From Gammaproteobacteria bacterium (GTDB lineage Bacteria; Pseudomonadota; Gammaproteobacteria; Xanthomonadales; Xanthomonadaceae): a DNA stretch of 16,287 nucleotides. Each line of letters begins with the position of its first letter. Position 1 is the stretch's first letter. The stretch lies in the NCBI GenBank assembly GCA_012510865.1, contig JAAZHF010000140.1:1-16287 (forward strand), in the 5' to 3' direction. Positions 8,783 to 16,287 of the stretch are shown here, piece by piece. The translations under genes and the position numbers were made by a program. Under the pieces are notes generated by a model, which saw only the letters and a list, made by a program, of their open reading frames with translations, made no database searches and was not told the origin of the DNA.

Positions 8783-9664
8783 TCAGTCCTTCGAGAACAG
8801 CTGGTCGAGCTTGTCCTCGTAGTCGTGGTAGCCGAGGAAGTCGTAGAGCTCGGCGCGCGTCTGCAGCGTATCGATGATGTTCTTCTGGGTACCCTCGCGG
8901 CGCACGGTCTCGTAGAAGTTGAGCGCGGCCTTGTTCATCGCGCGGTAGGCGCCGCAGCAGTACAGGGCGATGTCCACGCCGGCGGTGCGCAGCTCGTCGG
9001 TGGTGAAGAACGGGGTCGAACCGAACTCGGTCAGGTTCGCCAGGATCGGCACCTTCACCGCCTCCTTGAAGCGGCGGTAGTCCTCGAGCGTCCTCATGGC
9101 CTCGGGGAAGATCATGTCGGCGCCCGCCTCGACGTAGGCCACGGCGCGCTCGATCGCGGCGTCGATGCCTTCCACCGCGGCGGCGTCGGTGCGGGCCATG
9201 ACCACGAACCCGGGATCGCCGCGCCCGTCGACGGCGGCCTTCACGCGGTCGACCATCTCGCCCTTCGGCACCACTTCCTTGTTCGGGCGGTGGCCGCAGC
9301 GCTTCTGGCCCACCTGGTCCTCCATGTGCACGGCGGCCACGCCGGCGCGCTCGAAGCTGCGGATGGTGCGGGCGATGTTGAACGCCCCGCCCCAGCCGGT
9401 ATCGATGTCGACCAGCAGCGGCAGGCCGGTCGCCTCGACGATCCGGCGGGCGTCGACCAGGACGTCCTCCATGGTCGAGATGCCCAGGTCGGGCATGCCC
9501 AGCGAGTTGGCGGCCACGCCGCCTCCCGACAGGTACAGCGCGCGGTAGCCCGTGCGCTTCGCCATCAGTCCGGCGTAGGCGGTGATCGCGCCCATCACCT
9601 GCAGCGGGGATTCTTCGGCAAGGGCGGCGCGGAAGCGCGCGCCGGCGGAGTCGGTCAGGGGCAT
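8783..9664 (-). CDS. prpB: 2-methylisocitrate lyase
   Basis: Cleaves 2-methylisocitrate to pyruvate and succinate, the last step of the methylcitrate cycle. It has 293 residues (E. coli 296). The start at 9664 is chosen for AGGA 6 nt upstream and the family-like N-terminus; an in-frame extension to 9709 has no similarity. The isocitrate lyase superfamily signature KRCGH is at residues 121-125 with catalytic Cys123. Mg-binding acidic residues are in PDLGIS and VDIDTGWGG, and [18 protein letters not shown] and ANLTEFG are in place. No broken residue was found, in contrast with prpC next door. It is first in the prpBC operon. A TAGAAT -10 lies at 9693-9698, and the mdh terminator lies just upstream. 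No propionate regulator gene is in the window. Confidence 0.95.
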   Translation of the reverse strand: MPLTDSAGARFRAALAEESPLQVMGAITAYAGLMAKRTGYRALYLSGGGVAANSLGMPDLGISTMEDVLVDARRIVEATGLPLLVDIDTGWGGAFNIARTIRSFERAGVAAVHMEDQVGQKRCGHRPNKEVVPKGEMVDRVKAAVDGRGDPGFVVMARTDAAAVEGIDAAIERAVAYVEAGADMIFPEAMRTLEDYRRFKEAVKVPILANLTEFGSTPFFTTDELRTAGVDIALYCCGAYRAMNKAALNFYETVRREGTQKNIIDTLQTRAELYDFLGYHDYEDKLDQLFSKD

Positions 9665-9692
9665 GGCGGTCCTGGGTCGTGCTGGGCCCGCC

Positions 9693-9698
9693 ATTCTA
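9693..9698 (-). promoter_or_regulatory. Candidate -10 box for prpBC
   Basis: TAGAAT (5 of 6 to TATAAT) on the minus strand, 29 bp before the prpB ATG and downstream of the mdh terminator hairpin. The hexamer 17 bp upstream (CGGCCT) is a poor -35, so an activator may be needed or the call may be wrong. Confidence 0.35.
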
Positions 9699-9714
9699 AA
9701 CCGCCGCAAACGAA

Positions 9715-9737
9715 GAGGCCGGGGCGGGCCCGGCCTC
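9715..9737 (-). terminator. Terminator downstream of mdh
   Basis: GAGGCCGGG (9715-9723) pairs with CCCGGCCTC (9729-9737), a 9-bp perfect stem with a 5-nt loop, 24 bp after the mdh stop. On the minus strand it is followed by the T-rich TTCGTTTG. It separates mdh from prpBC transcription on the same strand. Confidence 0.65.
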
Positions 9738-9760
9738 CTGGCGCACGCGGCGGCGCGGGC

Positions 9761-10747
9761 TCAGCCCAGCAGGTGGGCCACGCCGGCGCGCTCCTCCTCG
9801 AGTTCGGCCTGCGTGCGGTCCATCGCGGCGCGGCTGAACGCGTCGATCTCCAGACCTTCGACGCGCGTGTACTCGCCCCCCGCGGTGGTGACCGGCACGC
9901 CGTAGATGATGCCCTCGGGAATGCCGTAGCTGCCGTCCGAGGGAACGCCCATGGTGACCCACCTGCCGTTCGAGCCCAGCACCCAGTCGCGGATGTGGTC
10001 GATGGCGGCATTGGCCGCCGACGCGGCGGACGACAGGCCGCGGGCCTCGATGATGGCCGCGCCGCGCTTGCCCACCTGCGGGATGAACTCGCTGGCGTTC
10101 CAGTCAGCGTCGTCGATGCGGTCCTTCAACGACTCGCCCCTGGCGGTGGCGAACCGGTAGTCCGGGTACATGGTCGGGCTGTGGTTGCCCCAGACGACCA
10201 GCTTCTCGATGTCGCCGACCGCGACGCCGGCCTTGTTCGCGAGCTGGCTCAGCGCGCGGTTGTGGTCCAGGCGCAGCATCGCGGGGAAGTTCTTCGCCGG
10301 CAGGTCCGGCGCCGACTTCATGGCGATGTAGGCATTGGTATTGGCCGGGTTGCCGACCACCAGCACCTTGACGTCGCGGCTGGCGACCCTGTTCAGCGCC
10401 GCCCCCTGCGCGGTGAAGATTTTGGCGTTCTCGAGCAGCAGGGCCTTGCGCTCCATGCCGGGGCCGCGCGGGCGCGCGCCCACCAGCAGGGCGACGTCGG
10501 CGTCCTTGAAGGCGACCTCCGGATCGTCGGTTCCGACCATGCCGGCGAGCAGCGGGAAGGCGCAGTCCTCCAGCTCCATCATCACGCCGCGGAGCGCGGC
10601 CTGGGCCTTCTCCAGCGGCAGCTCGAGCAGCTGCAGGATGACCGGCTGGTCCTTGCCGAGCATCTCGCCCGAGGCGATGCGGAACAGTAGGGCGTAGCCG
10701 ATCTGGCCGGCGGCACCGGTGACGGCAACTCGGACTGGGGTCTTCAT
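9761..10747 (-). CDS. mdh: Malate dehydrogenase
   Basis: NAD-dependent TCA-cycle enzyme that interconverts malate and oxaloacetate. It has 328 residues, the usual length for the longer proteobacterial type. The start at 10747 has CGGAG upstream and gives [20 protein letters not shown] with the dinucleotide-binding glycines at 11-17. The substrate-binding arginines are in [13 protein letters not shown] (residues 89-101), [10 protein letters not shown] follows, the catalytic Asp is in RLDHNRA, and the proton-relay His is in [11 protein letters not shown]. Residue 102 is Ala (ERKALL), where relatives as I recall them have Asp; this is not a catalytic residue. It follows the aminotransferase gene by 41 bp on the same strand, so the two are probably cotranscribed. 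A 9-bp terminator hairpin follows. Confidence 0.95.
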   Translation of the reverse strand: MKTPVRVAVTGAAGQIGYALLFRIASGEMLGKDQPVILQLLELPLEKAQAALRGVMMELEDCAFPLLAGMVGTDDPEVAFKDADVALLVGARPRGPGMERKALLLENAKIFTAQGAALNRVASRDVKVLVVGNPANTNAYIAMKSAPDLPAKNFPAMLRLDHNRALSQLANKAGVAVGDIEKLVVWGNHSPTMYPDYRFATARGESLKDRIDDADWNASEFIPQVGKRGAAIIEARGLSSAASAANAAIDHIRDWVLGSNGRWVTMGVPSDGSYGIPEGIIYGVPVTTAGGEYTRVEGLEIDAFSRAAMDRTQAELEEERAGVAHLLG

Positions 10748-10788
10748 GGGGGTGGCTCCGGGCGTGCTGTGGGGTTCGTTGAGGTGGA

Positions 10789-11988
10789 TCAGGCGAGCTC
10801 GGCGAAGAACTCCTGGATCCGCGCCAGGCCCGGCGCCAGCTGCGGCGTGGGGCAGGTGTAGCTGATGCGCATTCCGCGCGGCTCGCCGAAGGCGGAGCCC
10901 GGCACGCAGGCCACGCCCTTGGCCTCGAGCAGGGCCGCGCAGAGTTCGACGTCGTTGTTGATCACCTTGCCCGAATGCGACTTGCCGAAGGCACAGCTGA
11001 CGTCGGGGAAGGCGTAGAACGCGCCCTGGGGCACCGGGCAGACGACGCCCGGGATGGCGTTGAGGGCGGCGACGACCTGGTCGCGCTTGGCCTGGAACTC
11101 GGCGCAGCGCGCGGCCGGGACGTCCTGCGGCCCCGACAGGGCGGCGGCGGCGGCGGCGGCGACCACCTCCGGCAGGCTGGTGATGTGGTTCGAATTCATC
11201 GTGGTCACGGCCTGCGCCACGACCTCGGGGCCGGCCATGAGGCCAACGCGCCAGCCGGGCATGCCGTAGGTCTTGGACAGCGAGTCGACGAAGATCACGC
11301 GGTCGCGCAGCTCGGGGCGGACGTGCACGAAGTTGTGGTAGCCGACGCCGTCGAACACCATCGAGTTGTAGATGTCGTCGGTGATGATCCAGGTGTCCGG
11401 ATGGCGCGCGATGACCTCGGCCAGCGCGGCGATCTCGTCCTTCGTGTACACCATGCCCGTCGGATTGGACGGGTTGTTGAACAGGAACAGCTTCGGCTTC
11501 TTCGCGAGCGCGGCGTCGAGCTGCGCGGGGGTGAGCTTGTAGACCTGCTCGGGCGGGCACGGCAGCAGCTGGACGTCGGCGCCGACGATCTCGGCGATGT
11601 CGAGGTAGCTGGTCCAGTACGGCGTCGCGAAGGCGAAGCCGTCGCCCTCGTCCAGGAGCGCCTCGGCCAGGTTGTACAGGATGTGCGTGGCACCGACGCC
11701 GGTGGCGCAGTTGGCGCGGGTGTAGCCGGCCAGGCCGAGTCCGTCCAGGTGGCCGATGAAGGCATCCAGCAGCCCCTCGGCGCCGCGGTTGCTCCCGTAC
11801 TGGCCGGAGTCCGCGTCGAGCGCCTTGCGCGCGGCGGCATAGACGTGGTCCCCGGGCAGGAAGTTGGGGACGCCGATGGAGAAGCTGATGATGTCGCGGC
11901 CTTCGGCCTTGAGGCGCTTGGCCGTCTCGGCCACGACCATGATGGCGCTGGGCTTGGCGCGACCCATGCGCTTGGCAAGCTGGGGCAT
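10789..11988 (-). CDS. Class I PLP-dependent aminotransferase, aspartate aminotransferase-like
   Basis: A 399-residue fold-type I aminotransferase related to the Thermus-type (subgroup Ib) aspartate aminotransferases. It probably moves amino groups between an amino acid and 2-oxoglutarate; the true substrate cannot be read from sequence. GAGG lies 7 nt before the start at 11988. Key residues are present: Asn175 in NNPSNPTG, Asp205 and Tyr207 in TDDIYN, PLP-binding Lys239 in [16 protein letters not shown], and the carboxylate-binding Arg in GMRISYT near the C-terminus. A (GCG)7 tract at 11141-11161 encodes the alanine run in [13 protein letters not shown]. Being 41 bp upstream of mdh fits an enzyme that makes or uses oxaloacetate, but that is inference. 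A -10-like TAGAAT lies at 12057-12062. Confidence 0.88.
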   Translation of the reverse strand: MPQLAKRMGRAKPSAIMVVAETAKRLKAEGRDIISFSIGVPNFLPGDHVYAAARKALDADSGQYGSNRGAEGLLDAFIGHLDGLGLAGYTRANCATGVGATHILYNLAEALLDEGDGFAFATPYWTSYLDIAEIVGADVQLLPCPPEQVYKLTPAQLDAALAKKPKLFLFNNPSNPTGMVYTKDEIAALAEVIARHPDTWIITDDIYNSMVFDGVGYHNFVHVRPELRDRVIFVDSLSKTYGMPGWRVGLMAGPEVVAQAVTTMNSNHITSLPEVVAAAAAAALSGPQDVPAARCAEFQAKRDQVVAALNAIPGVVCPVPQGAFYAFPDVSCAFGKSHSGKVINNDVELCAALLEAKGVACVPGSAFGEPRGMRISYTCPTPQLAPGLARIQEFFAELA

Positions 11989-12056
11989 TGCTCGACCTCG
12001 GAATGCGGGAGTGGATGGCGCGCCGGGGGACCCGGGACGCGCCGTGGCAGCCCCCT

Positions 12057-12062
12057 ATTCTA
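12057..12062 (-). promoter_or_regulatory. Candidate -10 box for the aminotransferase-mdh operon
   Basis: TAGAAT on the minus strand, 68 bp before the ATG at 11988 and 31 bp beyond the cyclophilin stop. The -35 region 17 bp upstream is poor (CCGGCC). The box shares TAGAATxG with the candidate upstream of prpB. Confidence 0.35.
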
Positions 12063-12092
12063 GCATCGCGCCCCGCCGCGGCCGGGCCGTCC

Positions 12093-12587
12093 TCAGGCGG
12101 AGAGGATGCGGTTCCACTCGGCGACGCGATCGGCCCTGGCGGCCAGCGCCGCGTCGGCGTCGCCCTCGATCCTCACCGAACGGATGACGTCGCCCTGGCG
12201 CACCGCGTCGACCACGTCCATGCCTTCGCTGACCTTGCCGAACACGGTGTGCTTGCCGTCCAGCCAGTCGGTCTTCACGTGGGTGATGAAGAACTGGCTG
12301 CCGTTGGTGTTCGGGCCGGCGTTGGCCATGGACAGCACGCCGCGCTCGTGGCGCACGCCGTTGCCGGTCTCGTCCTCGAACTTGTAGCCCGGGCCGCCGG
12401 TTCCGGTGCCCCTGGGGCAGCCGCCCTGGATCATGAAGTCGGGGATCACGCGGTGGAAGCCGAGGCCGTCGTAGAAGCCGCGCCTGGCGAGGTTCACGAA
12501 GCTCGCCACGGTCAGGGGCGCCTTGTCGGGGAACAGCTCGACCTTGATCTGGCCACGGTCGGTGTCGAAAACGGCGTTCAGGGACAT
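12093..12587 (-). CDS. ppiB: Cyclophilin-type peptidyl-prolyl cis-trans isomerase
   Basis: A cytosolic folding helper that isomerises Xaa-Pro bonds. It has 164 residues with no signal peptide, which favours PpiB over the periplasmic PpiA. AGGA lies 8 nt before the ATG at 12587; an in-frame upstream start at 12695 overlaps the typA promoter and is less likely. Active-site residues are in [13 protein letters not shown] (Arg46), NGSQFFIT (Gln98, Phe99) and [10 protein letters not shown] (His113). The C-terminal stretch from about 135 on ([17 protein letters not shown]) is longer than the core and helical-looking. It is divergent from typA across 125 bp. Confidence 0.93.
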   Translation of the reverse strand: MSLNAVFDTDRGQIKVELFPDKAPLTVASFVNLARRGFYDGLGFHRVIPDFMIQGGCPRGTGTGGPGYKFEDETGNGVRHERGVLSMANAGPNTNGSQFFITHVKTDWLDGKHTVFGKVSEGMDVVDAVRQGDVIRSVRIEGDADAALAARADRVAEWNRILSA

Positions 12588-12639
12588 GTCTGGATTCCTG
12601 GGTGGGGGCGGAAATGCTGGCCGGGGGGCCGCGGCACAG

Positions 12640-12645
12640 TATAAT
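12640..12645 (+). promoter_or_regulatory. Candidate -10 box for typA
   Basis: A perfect TATAAT, 67 bp before the typA ATG. CTGGCC, 17 bp upstream at 12617-12622, matches the -35 consensus at 3 of 6 positions. This is the best sigma-70-like -10 seen in the window. It implies a leader of about 60 nt. Confidence 0.55.
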
Positions 12646-12712
12646 GCCCGGCTACTCCGCCAACAGGCCCTGCGCGCCCTGCCCCAAGAAGGCACGAGGT
12701 GCGGTTTCCCCG

Positions 12713-14560
12713 ATGTCCATCGAACGCCTCCGCAACATCGCCATCGTCGCCCACGTCGACCACGGCAAGACCACCCTCGTCGACCAGCTGCTGAAGTCTT
12801 CCGGCACGCTGGATGAACGTGCCGCCGTCCCCGACCGCGTGATGGACAGCGGCGACATCGAGAAGGAACGCGGCATCACGATCCTGTCCAAGAACACCGC
12901 GATCCGCTGGACCAATCCGGAGACCGGCGAGGTCTGGCGCATCAACATCGTCGACACCCCCGGCCACGCCGACTTCGGCGGCGAGGTGGAGCGCGTGCTG
13001 TCGATGGTCGACTCGGTGCTGGTGCTGGTGGACGCGATGGACGGCCCGATGCCGCAGACGCGCTTCGTGACCCAGAAGGCCTTTGCCATGGGCTTCAGGC
13101 AGATCGTGGTGGTCAACAAGGTCGACCGGCCGGGCGCGCGCCCCAGCTGGGTGCTGGACCAGACCTTCGACCTCTTCGACCGCCTGGGGGCCACCGACGA
13201 GCAGCTCGACTTCCCGGTCGTCTACGCCTCCGGCCTGCACGGCTTCGCCGGCCTCGACGACACCGTGCGCAGCGGCGACATGACCCCGCTCTTCGAGGCC
13301 ATCTGCGAGCACGTGCCCGCGCCGCCGGTCGACCCCGACGGCCCGTTCCAGATGCGCGTCACCTCGCTCGACTACAACAACTATGTCGGCGTGATCGGCG
13401 TCGGCCGCATCCAGCGCGGCAGGCTCCGGACCAACCAGCAGGTGACCGTGGTCGCCGCCGACGGCAGGACGCGCAGCGCCAAGGTGCTGCAGGTGCTCGG
13501 CTTCATGGGCCTGGAGCGGGTCGAGGTCGAAGAGGCGCGCGCCGGCGACATCATCGCCTTCTCGGGCATCGACGGGCTCGGGATCTCGGACACCCTGTGC
13601 GACCCTTCGGCGGTCGAGCAGCTGCCGGTGCTGACCGTCGACGAGCCCACGATCTCGATGACTTTCCAGGTCAACGACTCGCCCTTCGCCGGCGTCAAGG
13701 AACGCTCCGGCGGCAAGTTCCTGACCAGCCGCCAGCTGCGCGACCGCCTGGCGCGCGAGACCGCGCACAACGTGGCCCTGAAGGTCGAGGACACCTCCGA
13801 CGCCGACAAGTTCAAGGTCAGCGGCCGCGGCGAACTGCACCTCTCGATCCTGATCGAGAACATGCGCCGCGAGGGTTACGAACTCGCCGTTTCGCGCCCC
13901 GAGGTCATCGTGCGCGAGGTCGACGGCGTCGTGCAGGAGCCCTACGAGGCGCTCGTCGTGGACATGGACGAGCAGTACCAGGGCGGCGTCATGGGCCGCC
14001 TTGGCGAGCGCAAGGCCCAGCTGCAGGGCATGGAGCCCGACGGCAAGGGCCGCGTCCGGCTGGACTACATCATCCCGGCCCGCGGCCTGATTGGCTTCCA
14101 GACCGAGTTCAAGACCCTCACCGCCGGCACCGGCCTCCTGTTCCATGTCTTCGACCACTACGGGCCGAAGACCGACGGCGACCTTGGCCAGCGAAACAAC
14201 GGCGTGCTGATCTCCAACGGCACGGGTCCGTCGCCTGCCTATGCCCAGATCGCGATGCAGGAGCGCGGCCGACTGTTCATCGAGCCCGGCGAGGAGATCT
14301 ACGAGGGCCAGATCGTTGGCATCCACTCCAAGGACAACGACCTCACGGTCAACGCCCTGCGTGGCAAGCAGCTGACCAACTTCCGTGCCTCGGGCAAGGA
14401 CGACGACGAAGGCCTGGTGCCTCCGATCCGGTTCTCGCTGGAGCAGGCGCTCGAGTTCATCGATGACGACGAGCTGGTGGAAGTCACGCCCAAGCAGATC
14501 CGCCTGCGCAAGAAGCTGCGCACCGAGGTCGACCGCAAGCGGGCCAGCCGCGCCGCCTGA
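12713..14560 (+). CDS. typA: Ribosome-associated translational GTPase TypA/BipA
   Basis: A 615-residue GTPase of the EF-G/LepA group (E. coli 607) that binds the ribosome and supports large-subunit assembly and growth under stress or cold. The start at 12713 gives [20 protein letters not shown]; an in-frame extension to 12602 would run through the TATAAT box and is rejected. GAGG lies 13 nt upstream, longer than ideal. G motifs are complete: P-loop HVDHGKTT (14-21), switch I Thr in [19 protein letters not shown], and NKVD. The beta-barrel domain II, the EF-G-like domains ([17 protein letters not shown], then the domain V segment [19 protein letters not shown]) and the BipA-specific C-terminal domain ([49 protein letters not shown]) follow in order. 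It is transcribed alone, divergent from ppiB and convergent with the DAHP synthase gene. Confidence 0.97.
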   Translation: MSIERLRNIAIVAHVDHGKTTLVDQLLKSSGTLDERAAVPDRVMDSGDIEKERGITILSKNTAIRWTNPETGEVWRINIVDTPGHADFGGEVERVLSMVDSVLVLVDAMDGPMPQTRFVTQKAFAMGFRQIVVVNKVDRPGARPSWVLDQTFDLFDRLGATDEQLDFPVVYASGLHGFAGLDDTVRSGDMTPLFEAICEHVPAPPVDPDGPFQMRVTSLDYNNYVGVIGVGRIQRGRLRTNQQVTVVAADGRTRSAKVLQVLGFMGLERVEVEEARAGDIIAFSGIDGLGISDTLCDPSAVEQLPVLTVDEPTISMTFQVNDSPFAGVKERSGGKFLTSRQLRDRLARETAHNVALKVEDTSDADKFKVSGRGELHLSILIENMRREGYELAVSRPEVIVREVDGVVQEPYEALVVDMDEQYQGGVMGRLGERKAQLQGMEPDGKGRVRLDYIIPARGLIGFQTEFKTLTAGTGLLFHVFDHYGPKTDGDLGQRNNGVLISNGTGPSPAYAQIAMQERGRLFIEPGEEIYEGQIVGIHSKDNDLTVNALRGKQLTNFRASGKDDDEGLVPPIRFSLEQALEFIDDDELVEVTPKQIRLRKKLRTEVDRKRASRAA

Positions 14561-14635
14561 CGCCGGGAGGCCCCGGCCTGCCGGCCCGCACCGGCCGCCC
14601 CGCCCCGCCCCGCGGCGGTCGCGGGGCCGCCCCGC
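14561..14635. terminator. Very GC-rich hairpin region between convergent typA and DAHP synthase
   Basis: A 75-bp gap made almost only of G and C, with a GCCCC-type tandem around 14597-14612. GCGGGG (14621-14626) pairs with CCCCGC (14630-14635), and several other pairings are possible. There is no T-run. It probably serves as a shared termination zone for both genes; the exact fold is uncertain. Confidence 0.4.
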
Positions 14636-16036
<1,401 letters not shown>

Positions 16037-16100
16037 CGGCTCGGTTTGTTGCAACGCAGCGACCCATCATCCGCCGAAGGGCGGTGCACCGCAACGCCGA

Positions 16101-16286
16101 TCAGGCGGCGCGGCGGCGACCCGGGATGGCGACGAAGACGAACCAGGCGCCAAGCAGCACGAACCACACGAGGCTCCAGGCCGGCATCGACAGCCCGAGG
16201 AAGGTCCAGTCGATGGTGCCGCAGTCCCCGCTGCCGGTGAGCACCTTGCGGATCACGCTGCCGGTCGACATGGTCTCGCGCAGGAA
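16101..16286 (-). CDS. dsbB: Disulfide bond formation protein B, C-terminal part only
   Basis: DsbB is an inner-membrane quinone reductase that reoxidises DsbA. Only the last 61 codons and TGA (16101-16103) are in the window; the gene continues beyond the right edge. The translation contains VLTGSGDCG followed by DWTFLGLSMPAWSL, the family's second periplasmic loop with the Cys of the second redox pair. A final membrane helix (SLVWFVLLGAWFVFVAI) and a basic cytoplasmic tail (GRRRAA) follow. The ATG codons inside the fragment are internal. The assignment rests on the GDC...DWTFLGLSMPAW pattern, which is distinctive. Confidence 0.85.
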   Translation of the reverse strand, partial: FLRETMSTGSVIRKVLTGSGDCGTIDWTFLGLSMPAWSLVWFVLLGAWFVFVAIPGRRRAA

Positions 16287-16287
16287 G

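Noticed and set aside
12578..14326. A 582-codon open frame on the minus strand opposite typA
   Set aside because: The composition (Val/Asp/His/Ala/Leu repeats) is that of an antisense reading of typA; no family signal.
16037..16054. A longer DAHP synthase from a TTG at 16054
   Set aside because: It adds only six residues (MQQTEP) with a rare start codon; the ATG at 16036 fits the family N-terminus.

Overview
The window is ordinary-looking core chromosome from a very GC-rich gammaproteobacterium. Protein sequences and gene content point to the Xanthomonadaceae/Lysobacteraceae (Xanthomonas, Lysobacter or Luteimonas type): a class II DAHP synthase, a secreted SleB-type hydrolase, OmpA with an Asp-rich linker, and a FadH-type 2,4-dienoyl-CoA reductase. 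This placement is by recognition of sequences, not by a search. There are 14 protein genes, two of them cut by the window edges. I see no rRNA, tRNA, CRISPR array, insertion sequence, phage or other mobile element, and no sign of a new multi-gene system.

Layout. Positions 2-2102 (+): tdh (5' end missing), an intrinsic terminator, then kbl, the two enzymes of threonine-to-glycine breakdown. Positions 2133-3865 (-): ompA, then a small secreted protein of unknown function. Positions 4085-7522 (+): fadH, a palindrome-rich 259-bp gap, a small secreted SleB-family hydrolase and a beta-class glutathione S-transferase. Positions 7587-9664 (-): prpB-prpC of the methylcitrate cycle. Positions 9761-11988 (-): a class I aminotransferase and malate dehydrogenase. 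Positions 12093-12587 (-): a cyclophilin. Positions 12713-14560 (+): the GTPase typA/bipA. Positions 14636-16036 (-): class II DAHP synthase. Positions 16101-16286 (-): the C-terminal end of dsbB.

How the genes fit together. Most serve central metabolism. Tdh and Kbl turn threonine into glycine and acetyl-CoA. PrpB and PrpC burn propionyl-CoA, which also comes from threonine via 2-oxobutyrate, to pyruvate and succinate. Malate dehydrogenase and the aminotransferase interconvert malate, oxaloacetate and amino acids. FadH handles unsaturated fatty acids.

The unusual part is damage in two of these enzymes. Kbl has Arg where the PLP-binding lysine should be, two further substitutions at conserved sites, and no stop codon where the family ends. 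PrpC has an in-frame TAG 24 codons before its natural stop, which removes an active-site arginine supplied to the neighbouring subunit. Every other gene checked keeps its key residues. Either these are real lesions in threonine/propionate catabolism, or they are base errors in the assembly; read data would decide.
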